A stretch of DNA of 64,000 bases from Cyclobacteriaceae bacterium. GTDB taxonomy: Bacteria > Bacteroidota > Bacteroidia > Cytophagales > Cyclobacteriaceae. Every line of letters starts with the position of its first letter. The stretch's first letter is position 1. Positions 28,273 to 39,100 of the stretch are shown piece after piece. Below the pieces are notes generated by a model. That model was given only the letters and a program-made list of their open reading frames with translations, was not told the DNA's origin and searched no databases. A program made the translations under genes and the position numbers. Location of the stretch: assembly GCA_013141055.1 (NCBI GenBank), contig JABFRS010000001.1, positions 2,783,714-2,847,713 of the forward strand. Direction: 5' to 3'.

Positions 28273-30651
28273 ATGTTGTTCAATTATTTGAAAATTACAC
28301 TCAGAAGCCTGCTACGCAATTCGACGGCTTCCCTTATAAAGATAACAAGCCTCTCTGTTGGTCTTATAAGCTTCTCAATCATTGCTCTATTTGTTTCGCG
28401 CGAATGGAGCTATGACAAGCAGCATGTAAACTCTGAAAACATCTACCGTATTGTCAAGGATTTTGTTAATGATGATGGTAGTCACATACCGGATGCTACC
28501 ACTCCGCCTGCTTTTGGTCCGGCATTACAAAGAGATCTTCCTGAAGTTGCTTCAACTACACGCGTATTTCCAAACTGGGGACATAAGTATCTGATTCAGT
28601 CTGGTGATGACAGCAGATATGAAGAAAAGGTCACCCGTATTGATAGCAGTTTCTTTGATGTGTTCTCATTTCCATTTGTGTCAGGAAGTAAAGAGGCCTC
28701 ATTGACCATTCCAAACTTCATTCTTCTCACAGAATCTGCTGCAAAAAGATACTTTGGAGATAATGATCCTGTTGGTAAAACAATCAAGATCGACATTGGC
28801 AGAAATGGAACTGAGTTCTCTGTTACAGGTGTATTGAAAGATGTTCCTGCCACTTCTCATTTTACCTTTGACTTTCTTATTTCTGTCCGAACCTTCCGAC
28901 GTCAGTTGGATACCGACTGGAATTGGTATAACTATTATACTTATGTCAGACTTAAGGAAGGAACTATTCGGGAAGATTTTGATAAAAAGCTGCAACCACT
29001 TTTCGTTAAATACAATCCAGAAAACAAAAACGAAGTCTACTCTCAGGCACTATCGGATATTCATTTAAACTCACATCTTAAGTGGGAGCTTTCTAACAAT
29101 GGAAATGCGATGTATGTCAGAATTCTTTCTGTAATAGCCCTGTTTATGGCGGTGCTCGCAGCTATCAACTATATTAACCTTGTCACGGCCCAGGCTAGCA
29201 AACGTGCAAAGGAAGTTGGTATCCGAAAAGCTACCGGTGCTAATCGTACCATGCTGATTCGTCAGTTTATTCTGGAGTCAATGGTGATGGTGGTAGCGGC
29301 TTCGACAGTATCAATTGTTATTGCCGAGTCGATCCTTCCATTGATGACGAACTTTCTCGGAACGGAATTGAGTTTCTTCCATGACGCAAGTCGGGAATTG
29401 TGGATGACATTAGGAGGGATGGTCATCATCATTGGATTGCTGGCAGGAGTTTATCCCGCATTTTATCTTTCATCCTTTCAGCCTTCCACTGTGTTAAAGG
29501 GCTCCGGAATAGGAATGACAGGCAGCAACTTTTTACGGAAAGGTCTTGTAACGTTTCAATTTGTAATCTCTACTGTTCTTATTTGCGGTGCCCTGGTAAT
29601 TACCAGTCAACTGGATTTTATTCGCAATACCGAATTGGGATTTGACAAGGAGAATATTTTAATGGTGCAAAATATTTCAGGAAGAGGAAAGAAGGCCGCG
29701 CTTGCAACGGAAGTGAAAAAAATAACAGGCGTTATGAATGCTGGCGGAGCGGATGGAACCTTAGGAGGATTGAACTGGACTACCAGCATTCGTGCAAAAG
29801 AAAACGAAGATGAGTTGTTACTCAATTTTCTTAATGTGGATGAGGAATTTCTGGATGTGATGAATGTTAAGATAAAGGATGGCAGAAACTTCTCTTCAAA
29901 AGTTGAGGCAGATAGCAGTGCGATTGTTTTGAATGAAACAGCAGTACGACAGTTAGGTCTCAAGGAACCTGTAATCGGGACGAATATCGTATGGGGTATA
30001 GATGAGAATGGTGTTGTCTATTACGCGGAAATTATCGGTGTCATTGAGGATTTTCATTTCACTTCGTTTCATGAGCCTATCAAGCCTTTTGGATTTGTTC
30101 TTGGGGAAAACAGTATTAAAACATTATTTGTTAAGGTTGATGCTTCCCAGATTTCCAATACTTTGGGTCAATTAGAGAGTGCATGGAAATCAATATTTCC
30201 TGACAAACCTTTTGAATACACTTTTCAGGACGAACAATTAGCAAAGCTTTACGAAGCTGATTCAAAATTCCAGAGGTTGTTTAGCTACTTTACGGTCATC
30301 ACTATTTTGATCGCTTGTCTTGGATTGTTTGGTTTATCCGTGCATGCAGCAGAACAGAAAAGGAAAGAAATTGGAATTAGAAAAGTGCTGGGCGCAAGTG
30401 TGGCAAGTGTAGTACAGCTTCTTTCTGTTGATTTTTTCAAGCTTGTTGCAATTGCCATTTTAATAGCGATTCCGATCGGATGGTATTCCATGGATCAGTG
30501 GCTTAATACATTTTCGTATAGAGTCGATCTGAACTGGACGGTGTTTGCTCTTGCGGCCAGCGCAGCGATCCTGATTACCTTTATAACCATCAGCTTTCAA
30601 TCCATAAGGGCAGCCATTGGCAATCCAATTGAATCGCTGAAGAATGAATAA
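28273..30651 (+). CDS. MacB/FtsX-type ABC transporter permease
   Basis: A 792-residue permease with the duplicated architecture common in Bacteroidota: a transmembrane helix (about 20-40), a MacB periplasmic core domain, three FtsX-type helices (about 280-420), then a helix, a second periplasmic domain and three C-terminal helices (about 670-785). The FtsX hallmark RAKEVGIRKATGA appears in the first half and RKEIGIRKVLGA in the second. The family acts as a mechanotransmitter or lipoprotein/peptide exporter with a separate ATPase. No ATPase gene is adjacent, so the partner must be elsewhere; orphan copies of this kind are usual in the phylum. Confidence 0.9.
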   Translation: MLFNYLKITLRSLLRNSTASLIKITSLSVGLISFSIIALFVSREWSYDKQHVNSENIYRIVKDFVNDDGSHIPDATTPPAFGPALQRDLPEVASTTRVFPNWGHKYLIQSGDDSRYEEKVTRIDSSFFDVFSFPFVSGSKEASLTIPNFILLTESAAKRYFGDNDPVGKTIKIDIGRNGTEFSVTGVLKDVPATSHFTFDFLISVRTFRRQLDTDWNWYNYYTYVRLKEGTIREDFDKKLQPLFVKYNPENKNEVYSQALSDIHLNSHLKWELSNNGNAMYVRILSVIALFMAVLAAINYINLVTAQASKRAKEVGIRKATGANRTMLIRQFILESMVMVVAASTVSIVIAESILPLMTNFLGTELSFFHDASRELWMTLGGMVIIIGLLAGVYPAFYLSSFQPSTVLKGSGIGMTGSNFLRKGLVTFQFVISTVLICGALVITSQLDFIRNTELGFDKENILMVQNISGRGKKAALATEVKKITGVMNAGGADGTLGGLNWTTSIRAKENEDELLLNFLNVDEEFLDVMNVKIKDGRNFSSKVEADSSAIVLNETAVRQLGLKEPVIGTNIVWGIDENGVVYYAEIIGVIEDFHFTSFHEPIKPFGFVLGENSIKTLFVKVDASQISNTLGQLESAWKSIFPDKPFEYTFQDEQLAKLYEADSKFQRLFSYFTVITILIACLGLFGLSVHAAEQKRKEIGIRKVLGASVASVVQLLSVDFFKLVAIAILIAIPIGWYSMDQWLNTFSYRVDLNWTVFALAASAAILITFITISFQSIRAAIGNPIESLKNE

Positions 30652-30727
30652 TCATAGTTTCGCTTATTGATTCAGGTATAAAATCTTCTTACGTTGCCGG
30701 AAATTAAGAAGACCTAAATCTGATCCT

Positions 30728-31483
30728 ATGAAGAAAATATTCTTTGCCGTCGCGCTTTTATTTGCGTCTGGACAAATCTTTGCCCAGCGTCCTGCTTCTG
30801 ATGTTCTTGAGACATCAAAAGGCCCTGTTGTTATTCAGCCCATCAAACATGGTACCGTAGTTTTTACCTGGAATGGGAAAACCATTTATGCGGATCCCGA
30901 TGGTGGAGCCAAAGCATTTGAAGGTATTGCTGCTCCTGATCTTATTCTGATAACCGATATTCACGGTGATCATTTCAATCTTCCTACATTGGAAGCAGTC
31001 AGCACGGCCAAGACCATGATTATCGCACCGCAGGTAGTTGTAGATAAACTTTCTGAGACACTGAAAGCAAAAGCAGCAGTATTAGGCAATGGACAAGAGA
31101 TCAGCAAGCTTGATATTTCTATAATGGCAATACCGATGTACAATCTGCCGGAAGCAACCGATGCAAAGCATACTAAAGGCAGAGGCAATGGTTATGTCCT
31201 ATCGTTTGGAAATAAAAAGATCTATTTATCAGGAGATACAGCTGGTATTCCGGAAATGCGGTCATTAAAAAATATTGATGTTGCGTTTGTTTGCATGAAT
31301 CTTCCATACACGATGGATGTACCTGAAGCTGCTTCTGCAGTGATTGATTTCAAGCCAAAAGTTGTATATCCTTATCACTATCGCGGTCAGAATGGAGTAA
31401 GTGATACCGAAGCCTTTAAGAAGATCGTTAATGATTCCAACAAATCAATTGAAGTGCGATTGAGAAATTGGTATTCGAATTAA
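30728..31483 (+). CDS. Exported metallo-beta-lactamase-fold hydrolase (UlaG-like)
   Basis: A 251-residue protein with signal peptide (about 1-20, ending FAQ). The metallo-beta-lactamase fold is evident from TWNGKTIYADP, the metal motif region TDIHGDH (76-82), the later YLSGDTAG and the terminal histidine of YPYHYRG. The usual HxHxDH is altered: the first histidine is Asp (D77), leaving DxHxDH. That variant recurs in UlaG-like homologues as far as I recall, so activity may be retained. UlaG relatives hydrolyse lactones or phosphoesters; the substrate here is unknown. It is a single gene, ending at a long bidirectional hairpin. Confidence 0.85.
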   Translation: MKKIFFAVALLFASGQIFAQRPASDVLETSKGPVVIQPIKHGTVVFTWNGKTIYADPDGGAKAFEGIAAPDLILITDIHGDHFNLPTLEAVSTAKTMIIAPQVVVDKLSETLKAKAAVLGNGQEISKLDISIMAIPMYNLPEATDAKHTKGRGNGYVLSFGNKKIYLSGDTAGIPEMRSLKNIDVAFVCMNLPYTMDVPEAASAVIDFKPKVVYPYHYRGQNGVSDTEAFKKIVNDSNKSIEVRLRNWYSN

Positions 31484-31492
31484 AGATGAAGA

Positions 31493-31538
31493 ATGAGAAA
31501 TTAAAGGTGGATCGTGCACACCATCTTTAATTTCTCAT
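31493..31538. terminator. Long bidirectional hairpin terminator
   Basis: An 18-bp stem pairs 31493-31510 with 31521-31538, with one G-T mismatch-type pair and a 10-nt loop. It is A/T rich, which supplies a T-run on either strand. It lies between the convergent hydrolase and NmrA-like genes. Confidence 0.75.
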
Positions 31539-31551
31539 CTTGATTCTTGAT

Positions 31552-32430
31552 TTAATTGTTGTAGGCCGCAGCAAACTCCTTTGCAAAATCTTCAAGCTTC
31601 ATAGATCCTGTTGGAGCCAGGTTGATAATTTCTTCCTGCATCTTTCCTGTTCTGATGGCATGTCCCATTTCTGTATAGGACCCTGCATGGGTCTCTGGTA
31701 CTCCGCCCTGAAGCATGCCTTGCTTTTGTTCCTCATCAGAAAACACAATCCATGGAAGTTCTTTTCCAATTGATTTCCCTAAAACCTCCGCAATTTCTTT
31801 TCCTGTTCTGAGATCACTGAAGATGTATTGTATAGAGTTACCCTTGAAGTTAAGACTGAGAAGCGCTTCTGTTGCCACCTTTGCAATATCCTTGGGATGA
31901 ACTAACGCAATCTTTTCTTCTCCATAATTGGCTCCCATAATTCCAGCCTGTTTCACCAATCCTATCTGATTCAATAAATTATAATAAAATGAAGATGGAC
32001 GAATGTGCTTTACATTAAGCTCTTCAATCTTATTCAGCATTTTTTCAAAATCGGAGATGGCGTCAACCGGTCCGCAGCCTTCTCCGAGATGTGCGCCAAT
32101 GCTGCTAAGGTTAACTACATATTTTATTCCATTTGATTTAATGGCTTCCACATAATTGTTAGCAACTTCCAGCTGTGATGCTTTCCAGTCTTTCGTTTGC
32201 CATACGGGCGGGATCATAGTGTATACCACCTCTGCATTTCTGAATGCATTCTTAACGAATGCCGCATCGAATAATGAGCCGACGACTGCCGTAGCACCCA
32301 TCGCTTCGATCTCTTTTACTTTTTCAGGGCTGCTGGTAAGGATGGTAACTTTTTTTCCTGCTTTGATAAGCGCAGCAGCAATTGGCTTACTGATGTGTCC
32401 GATAGAACCGGTAATGAGATATTGATTCAT
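31552..32430 (-). CDS. NmrA-like NAD(P)-binding oxidoreductase
   Basis: A 292-residue atypical short-chain-dehydrogenase-fold protein. The N-terminal dinucleotide motif is TGSIGHIS (7-14), followed by the first strand-helix-strand (ALIKAGKKVTILTSS) whose end lacks a clear Asp/Arg choice, so NADPH is likely by family. The middle is SDR-like (VVNLSSIGAHLGEG) without the usual YxxxK, as in NmrA and QorB-type quinone reductases. It is divergent from an HxlR-type regulator with a 147-nt shared gap. That pairing is common for redox- or electrophile-responsive reductases, so regulation by the neighbour is a good inference. Confidence 0.85.
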   Translation of the reverse strand: MNQYLITGSIGHISKPIAAALIKAGKKVTILTSSPEKVKEIEAMGATAVVGSLFDAAFVKNAFRNAEVVYTMIPPVWQTKDWKASQLEVANNYVEAIKSNGIKYVVNLSSIGAHLGEGCGPVDAISDFEKMLNKIEELNVKHIRPSSFYYNLLNQIGLVKQAGIMGANYGEEKIALVHPKDIAKVATEALLSLNFKGNSIQYIFSDLRTGKEIAEVLGKSIGKELPWIVFSDEEQKQGMLQGGVPETHAGSYTEMGHAIRTGKMQEEIINLAPTGSMKLEDFAKEFAAAYNN

Positions 32431-32559
32431 GATAAAAGCGTTTATGTTTTTGACTTGCTCGCCGAACCTTTTGTCCGATGACGTTGCAATTCTAGTGCAT
32501 TAGTTTTTAATTTGTGCTTAGGTATTTAAAACTGATGTAGTCATCGAAAACATACTAAT

Positions 32560-32572
32560 ATTGATAATCAAT
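32560..32572. promoter_or_regulatory. Palindromic operator between NmrA and HxlR genes
   Basis: ATTGAT-A-ATCAAT is a perfect 13-nt palindrome, flanked by ACTA (32554-32557) and TAGT (32573-32576) that almost extend it. It ends 5 nt before the HxlR start codon, so it is well placed for autorepression and for control of the divergent reductase. Confidence 0.5.
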
Positions 32573-32577
32573 TAGTT

Positions 32578-32928
32578 ATGAATAATTTATCGAACCTAGA
32601 GAACTGCCCTGTCACGGCAACAATGGATGTGATTGGAGGGAAGTGGAAATTATTGATCATTCATCTTATTAATAATGACATTAATCGCTTTGGAAAGATG
32701 AGCATGATACTGAAAGATATCAGTCGTCAGATGCTGACAACCCAGCTCCGTGATCTGGAGAGTGATGGCATCATTTCAAGAATTGTTTATGCTGAGATAC
32801 CTCCAAGAGTGGAGTACTTTCTGACCCCAAAAGGGAAGTCACTTGTTCCTGTCTTAAATGCCTTGAAAGACTGGGGTCTGGAGTATGAGATTAGACAGGT
32901 AGCGGATGAAGTGATAGAAAGTAGATGA
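32578..32928 (+). CDS. HxlR family transcriptional regulator
   Basis: A 116-residue winged-helix regulator. The family opening NCPVTATMDVIGGKWKLLII is present, with the conserved N-terminal cysteine (C10) that in YodB/HypR-type members senses quinones, aldehydes or disulfide stress. The wing region reads RIVYAEIPPRVEYFLTPKGKSL, a standard HxlR phrase. It diverges from the NmrA-like reductase and has a palindrome directly before its start. It probably represses both genes until C10 is modified. Confidence 0.92.
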   Translation: MNNLSNLENCPVTATMDVIGGKWKLLIIHLINNDINRFGKMSMILKDISRQMLTTQLRDLESDGIISRIVYAEIPPRVEYFLTPKGKSLVPVLNALKDWGLEYEIRQVADEVIESR

Positions 32929-32929
32929 C

Positions 32930-33379
32930 TTAAAATGATGCCCTGTTCTTTTTCTTTTTACTGAGATGATACGTTAATGCCATGGTAACGAATTGCCTTA
33001 ATTCCGGTATCGGAAGTTCATCTTTATCATCAAGTATCAAGCCGCGGTTGGCATCGTAAATAAAGAAATCGCCGTGTATTTTTTTGAAAGGCCCCACCAG
33101 GGTAGTTTGACAATGAACGCACATCGCGAACTTTCTATTTTGAGCAGAGATACGATCGATGCGTATGGTTGTTCCGCTCCCCGTTTCAGTAGTCAGATAA
33201 CTGGGTGACCCCCATTTTAAAGTTTCCTCCAGTTTGCCAACGCCATCTGTTGAAGCAGCTGTTTCGAAAATAAGTTCTCGTAATGTCATCAGCTTGGCGC
33301 GAATTGTTTTTGGGCAAGCATCAAAGACGGCAGCGACATCCGGATTTTCAAAAGATCTGTACTTGCTTTTTGATTTCAT
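32930..33379 (-). CDS. DUF1801 domain protein
   Basis: A 149-residue cytosolic protein of the DUF1801 (YdhG-like) family. Recognisable family wording is YRSFENPDVAAVFDACP at the N-terminus and LKWGSPSYL in the middle. The C-terminal LRQFVTMALTYH is followed by a basic tail. The family is structurally related to phage MotA-type DNA-binding folds, but its function is unknown. It converges with the HxlR gene: their stop codons are one nucleotide apart. Confidence 0.82.
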   Translation of the reverse strand: MKSKSKYRSFENPDVAAVFDACPKTIRAKLMTLRELIFETAASTDGVGKLEETLKWGSPSYLTTETGSGTTIRIDRISAQNRKFAMCVHCQTTLVGPFKKIHGDFFIYDANRGLILDDKDELPIPELRQFVTMALTYHLSKKKKNRASF

Positions 33380-33671
33380 TTGGCTGGATATTTAGATGAT
33401 TATACAAAAATCCTAGCATCAAGTGACAACGGTATGTCAGGAGTAAAAACATTATTTCCATCGAAAACACTGGAAATTCGAGCTTTTGATTTTTTCAGAT
33501 GTGGTATGAATGTAATAAATTATATGCTGGAGAAAGTAAAATACCTGCTGCAAGACACTGAACTGTGAATCGAAATAATGCGTTATTGACAAACTAAACG
33601 GGAGACATATTTCGTCTACGATAAAACGAAGAGGTAATGAATTGACCTCCTACTTAAAACGCCCCCAGATT

Positions 33672-36089
33672 ATGGAACTAATATCAATGAAAATACATGA
33701 CCTGCCTATTCCGGCTGTCAATTGTGTTTTATCCTTTCGCCCGTACCTCAAGTATGTTGAGGAACAGATGCTGACTACAAACAGTGAGGTGTATAAAAAT
33801 TTTCTCAAGTCAATTGCTTCCCTGATAAAAGCCAGTCCTGAATTACTGGAGCCCATTACAGATTTTGGCCTTTTAGACAAGCATAAAGAACTTGTTGAAC
33901 TGGTTAAGATTACACACCTGTCGCAGGTTAAGTCAGATGGAAATATGTACACCCTGGGAATTCCTTCTGGCAAACCACCAGTGATTAATTATTTTGGTTA
34001 CTCGGATGAGTTTATTGATTTCTTTAAGACAAATAGTCACCATCTGAAATTGACTTCTCTTGGGATTGGTGAGGAATTCAGAAGAAATACATATCGGGAA
34101 ATATTGAAGAAGGCCTATAAGATCGATAATTATGATGCTGAGCCGGAAGCAATGTTGCAATGGTCATATGAGGTAAACGGCGTTACTCATTATTATAAAG
34201 TAATCAAGCGTCACCAATTTGTAGATATTCAGGTGGAGGGAGGAATTCCTGAATTACAACAGGAGTGGCTTGACTATGCCTGTGGAAATATTGCTTCGTA
34301 TACTGAGATCAAAGAGCCTCTGCCGTTTGAGAAATTCATACTGGAAGGATTTTTTATTTTTTCAGTTGTTCCGGAAACAAAGGAAGTTGCCCTCGATGAG
34401 TTAAATAAAACGATCTCAGAACTTCATACCAATAGTTCAGATCAGACAGTGTTTAATTTAAAGCGCGCTACTCTTTCACTTTTAGGAAGTGATAATATTG
34501 AATTGGGATTTCTGGCGGCGTTAAAAGTGAATGGTGAATATGTCTATCATGATTTTTACTCCACGATAAGCATTGTATTTGGCAGACTGAAACGACACTT
34601 CACTCAGGATGAGTTGGCAATGATGTATCACTGTATAGCTGAGCATTCAGCCGAAAGTTCAAATGCAATCTCCTCATTAAATAATGATATCTATGAAATG
34701 GAGGAAGAAACTGGCGCAATACAGCATGTAAAAGATGTTCTTTCAAAAGAGGGCCTGACTGCATTGAAATTCATACCTGTGATGCATAATGATACCCTGC
34801 TTGGGATTATCGAGCTGGGAAGTAAAGACGAAAAAGAAATCAACATTGATATCCTCCGGAAGTTGGATAAAGCGATGCCTGTTTTCAGGGAGTTCTTTTT
34901 ATACAAGACCGTTGCCTTTAATGATTATATGAAATCATTTATCATGCAACGATACACTTCAATACAGGAATCTGTTGCGTGGAGGTTTAATGAAGAAGTT
35001 TGGAATGCGATGAAGAATCTCAGCAGCCCTTCTCAACTCCCTTCTACACCACCTGTTCGATTTGAGGATCTGTATCCATTTTATGGCGCAGTAGATTTTC
35101 GCAACTCATCCTTGCGACAGCTGGAAGCAATTCATGCTGATTATCATTCCCAACTTCAGTATTTGGCAACACTCTTTCCAAACGATATAATCGGCACAAG
35201 TGATAAGTCATTAAATGATTTTCTGATCAAAGTGCAGTATTGGATCAATCACCTTGCGGGTGATCTGGATATTCAGGACGAATCAAGTCTCAGACTTTTT
35301 CTTGAGACCGAATCTGTCAATTTTCTTGCGTCACAGGCGCATCATGGTAAAATGGATTCTTCAATAGCAACTGAGTATGAAAAAACCATTGCTTCTAAGT
35401 ATGGAAGATTTCATGCTTTTCACAATAAGTATGAGGAGAGCATTCAGGATTTGAATCGTATTCTCAAAGAACAATTGCTAAAAGCTGAAGTATCTCTTCA
35501 GAATAAACTGCCACATTATTTTGAAAAGTTTCAGACTGATGGAATTGAATACAGCCTTTATGCTGGCAAAGAGATTGATCCATCCAGGAACTTCCCATCC
35601 AACGGACTGGAAATTCTTGTGGATTGGCAATTGAATGTAATGCTGAAAATGGCCATTGCGGCGAATGCCTATAAAGAGAATCTTAGTGTTCCTCTCGAGA
35701 CGACCCAACTGATCCTCGTTCATGAAAATACTGTTGATATCAGCTACCGGATTGACGAGCACCATTTTGATGTAGAAGGATCATACAGTATCCGTTACCA
35801 GGTTCTCAAAAAGAGGATTGATAAAGTGAGATTGTTGAACAGCACAGAGCGCCTTACGCAGCCGGGAACAATATCAATTGTCTACGCTAATAAAAACAGT
35901 ATTTCATTGTATCTTGAAAAAATTAAGGAACTCATTTCTCAGAATAAGCTGAGTATGGATATCGAATATCTTGATCTTGAGCAACTTCAGACTATTGGAA
36001 AGTTAAAGGCGATCAGGGTTAAGATAAACATAGAGAACAAAGCGTTGTTGAGTGAAGAAGTTGGTGATGTTCTTGTGGTAAATGAATAA
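33672..36089 (+). CDS. GAF-domain-like signalling protein
   Basis: A cytosolic protein of about 805 residues. The start is uncertain: a TTG at 33642 has a GAGG at good spacing, and ATGs occur at 33672 and 33687. No signal peptide or membrane helix was found. The central part (about 250-430) has the pattern of a GAF domain, with LKFIPVMHNDTLLGIIELGS near its end. It then runs into a helical region with the phrase YTSIQESVAWRF, seen in a Bacteroidota GAF-protein family I recall as similarly long. The C-terminal half has no recognised domain. It is the first gene of a plus-strand cluster, 32 nt before the phosphatase/barrel fusion. GAF domains bind small molecules or cyclic nucleotides, which is notable next to a Pycsar-type effector; that link is inference. 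Confidence 0.55.
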   Translation: MELISMKIHDLPIPAVNCVLSFRPYLKYVEEQMLTTNSEVYKNFLKSIASLIKASPELLEPITDFGLLDKHKELVELVKITHLSQVKSDGNMYTLGIPSGKPPVINYFGYSDEFIDFFKTNSHHLKLTSLGIGEEFRRNTYREILKKAYKIDNYDAEPEAMLQWSYEVNGVTHYYKVIKRHQFVDIQVEGGIPELQQEWLDYACGNIASYTEIKEPLPFEKFILEGFFIFSVVPETKEVALDELNKTISELHTNSSDQTVFNLKRATLSLLGSDNIELGFLAALKVNGEYVYHDFYSTISIVFGRLKRHFTQDELAMMYHCIAEHSAESSNAISSLNNDIYEMEEETGAIQHVKDVLSKEGLTALKFIPVMHNDTLLGIIELGSKDEKEINIDILRKLDKAMPVFREFFLYKTVAFNDYMKSFIMQRYTSIQESVAWRFNEEVWNAMKNLSSPSQLPSTPPVRFEDLYPFYGAVDFRNSSLRQLEAIHADYHSQLQYLATLFPNDIIGTSDKSLNDFLIKVQYWINHLAGDLDIQDESSLRLFLETESVNFLASQAHHGKMDSSIATEYEKTIASKYGRFHAFHNKYEESIQDLNRILKEQLLKAEVSLQNKLPHYFEKFQTDGIEYSLYAGKEIDPSRNFPSNGLEILVDWQLNVMLKMAIAANAYKENLSVPLETTQLILVHENTVDISYRIDEHHFDVEGSYSIRYQVLKKRIDKVRLLNSTERLTQPGTISIVYANKNSISLYLEKIKELISQNKLSMDIEYLDLEQLQTIGKLKAIRVKINIENKALLSEEVGDVLVVNE

Positions 36090-36121
36090 GCTCTTAATTC
36101 TTAAAAATTCTTTGTTAAAGC

Positions 36122-39100
36122 ATGTTGCGGGCCATGTCACTGAATCGTTGTCAAAAATGCTGGACCCTTGTTTTGCTGCTCATTTTTCTTTCAGCACCGG
36201 CTTATGCTCAGGAATCCGGGAGTGACGTAAAAACCAGAATTATTATCATCGGTGACCCTGGGAAACTTCATGATGGAAAAAATGCTGTCGTGGAAGCTGC
36301 CCGGCAGTTCGTTTCACCTGATGATTCAAAGACTACCATTCTTTTTCTTGGAGATAATATTTATCCAAAAGGACTCGAGGATGAAGAAGATAAATCATAC
36401 CCTGCTTCCGCAAATGTTTTAAAGACCATCCTGACTTCTTTCAAGGATTATCAGGCAAAAGTATTTGTTGTCCCTGGTAATCACGATTGGCAAAGAGGTC
36501 GATATGATGGATGGCAGAATGTAAAAAGACAGCAGCAATTCGTAAAGGATCTAAATCAGCCAAATACAATTTTTTTACCAGAAGCTGGCTGTCCTGGTCC
36601 CGAGGAGGTAACGATTGATGACAATCTTGTTTTGATCATCATGGATACACAGTGGTGGCTGCATCAAAATCCGAAACCCGGGATCAATGACAACTGCGAT
36701 TGTAAGACTGAAGAGGATGTAATTGCCAGGTTAAAGGATATCGTTCATCGGAATCCAAATAAGAAATTCCTATTTGCATCCCATCATCCGCTTAGAAGTT
36801 ATGGTGAGCATGGCGGATACTATACCTGGAAGCAGCACATCTTTCCTTTAACAGGTTTTTCTGAAAAAGCATATGTGCCTCTTCCTGTCATAGGTTCGCT
36901 CTATCCGATTGTAAGGGGAAAATTCGGAAACATTGAAGATCTCATCCATCCAGATTATAAGGAAATGATTCGGGGCATTGAAAAATCTATGGCGACTGCG
37001 CCTGATGTAACGTATGCAGGTGGGCATGACCACAACCTTCAATTGATACGCGAAGGGAACAGAAATCATATCATCAGTGGGTCAGGTACGAATCGATCAC
37101 AGGTTAAAAAAGGCAAAGGCTCATTGTTTGCTTCTGATCAGAATGGATTTGCTGAGATCATTTATACGATTGATGGAAAGCAGATTATCAGTTTTTATGA
37201 AGTTGATGAGCATAGCATACGAAAAGAAGTGTATCGTTTTGAAGTTCCGGAAATCATTATTGAAAAAAGGCAGAATGAGATAGCGTCAAAAGAAATTTCG
37301 GATGACAGTATCACGGTAAGAATAGCACCCGAGTATGATCAGGTTGGGAAATCACACAGAGCTATCTGGGGTGAGCACTACAGAAAAATCTGGGCAACAC
37401 CCGTTACGATCAAAGTTTTTCATGTAAATGAACAGAATGGAGGTCTTAAGATTCTCAAGAAAGGAGGAGGTCAGCAGACTAAATCTTTGAGAATGGAGGA
37501 TAAGAATGGCAAACAGTGGGTCCTACGTACCATTCAAAAGAATCCTGAAATGGCATTGCCTTCCAATCTGAGGGCAACGGTTGCCAAATCAATTATACAG
37601 GATCAGATCTCGGCAGCGAATCCTTTTGCGCCCTTGACAGTACCTGTTATTGCAGAAGCTGCTAATGTCCCTCACTCAAATCCACAAATACTTTTTGTTC
37701 CTGATGATCCTGCTCTCGGTATTTATCAGTCAGAATTTGCCAATACGGTATGCATTTTTGAAGAACGGGAGCCTGGTGCTGATGAAACTTACAGCACGGA
37801 TGATGTATTAAAGAAGCTTGAAAAAGATAATGATAATTCCGTTGATCAGAAAGCTGTGTTGAGAGCACGTATGCTGGATCTCCTGATCGGTGATTGGGAT
37901 CGGCATGAAGATCAATGGAGATGGAAACAGGAAAAAACAGATAAGAAAAGTATCTATAGTCCTATTCCACGGGATAGAGACCAGGTATTCTTTATCAGCA
38001 CAGGGTTCGTTCCCTCCATTGCAAGACTCAAGTGGATCATGCCCAAGTTTCAGGGTTTTGGAGATGAGATAAGAGACGTCAATGGATTCATGTTCAATGC
38101 ACGATATTTTGATCGTTCATTTTTAAATGGCCTTAATGAAAAAGACTGGCAGGAAGTAATATCGGGCGTTCAAACATCTGTTACTGATGATATTATTCGG
38201 CAATCGATTGGTAAACTTCCTGATACAGTTTATAAACAGATAGGTGAAAAGCTTATTCACAATCTCATTTCGCGGAGAAATAGTCTGATGACGGAAGGGC
38301 TTACTTATTATAATTTCTTATCGCGTGAAATTGATATTCCGGCTTCTGATAAAAAAGATCTGATTCATGTTGAAACACTTTCAAATGGCGATGCTAAGAT
38401 CTCCTTGCAGAAAATCAAAAAGGATGGAATTGCTGGAGATGTTTTTTATCAGCGCGTTATCGACAATGCTATTACCAAAGAAGTCAGATTATATGGTCGT
38501 GGTGATGAAGACGTATTTGTCGTAGATGGTAATTATAAACCTGGATTTAAACTTAGATTGGTAGGTGGCGGTTCGGTGGACAGTATTTACGTTAGCAGAT
38601 CCGCTGCAAAGCGAAGCAAATTGCTGATTTATGATCGCTCAGATAAAAAAAATGTATTTCCTGATCACGGGGTGAGGTTGCTGACCTCAACGAGCAATGA
38701 TGTAAATCTGTATAATCCAAGAGCGTTTAATTATAACAAGCTTGCGCCTCTTGCCACAATAGCCTTTAATCTTGATGATGGGATTTTGCTGGGAGCGGGT
38801 GGCGTTTTTACAAAGTATGGATTTCGACGTGAACCTTTTGCATCCCGTCACAGGATCATGGTGGGTCATGCATTAGCGACCGATGCATCTTTTTTAAGAT
38901 ATAAAGGAGACGTCACCAATTTTATAGGAAAGGCTGCATTGGATATGTACCTGAATGTTGCTGCTCCTGACAATACTGTTAACTTTTTCGGAGTAGGGAA
39001 CGAGACCACCTTCGACAATGTAAGTGATCCTCAAATCAGGTATTATAGAACACGGTATAATTTTATTGATACTCAGGTGCGATTGAAGTTCGCACTGGCA

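Noticed and set aside
33380..33568. 62-residue frame from TTG in the gap after the DUF1801 gene
   Set aside because: No ATG, no recognisable sequence and no ribosome site; the gap is more likely upstream DNA of the GAF-like gene.
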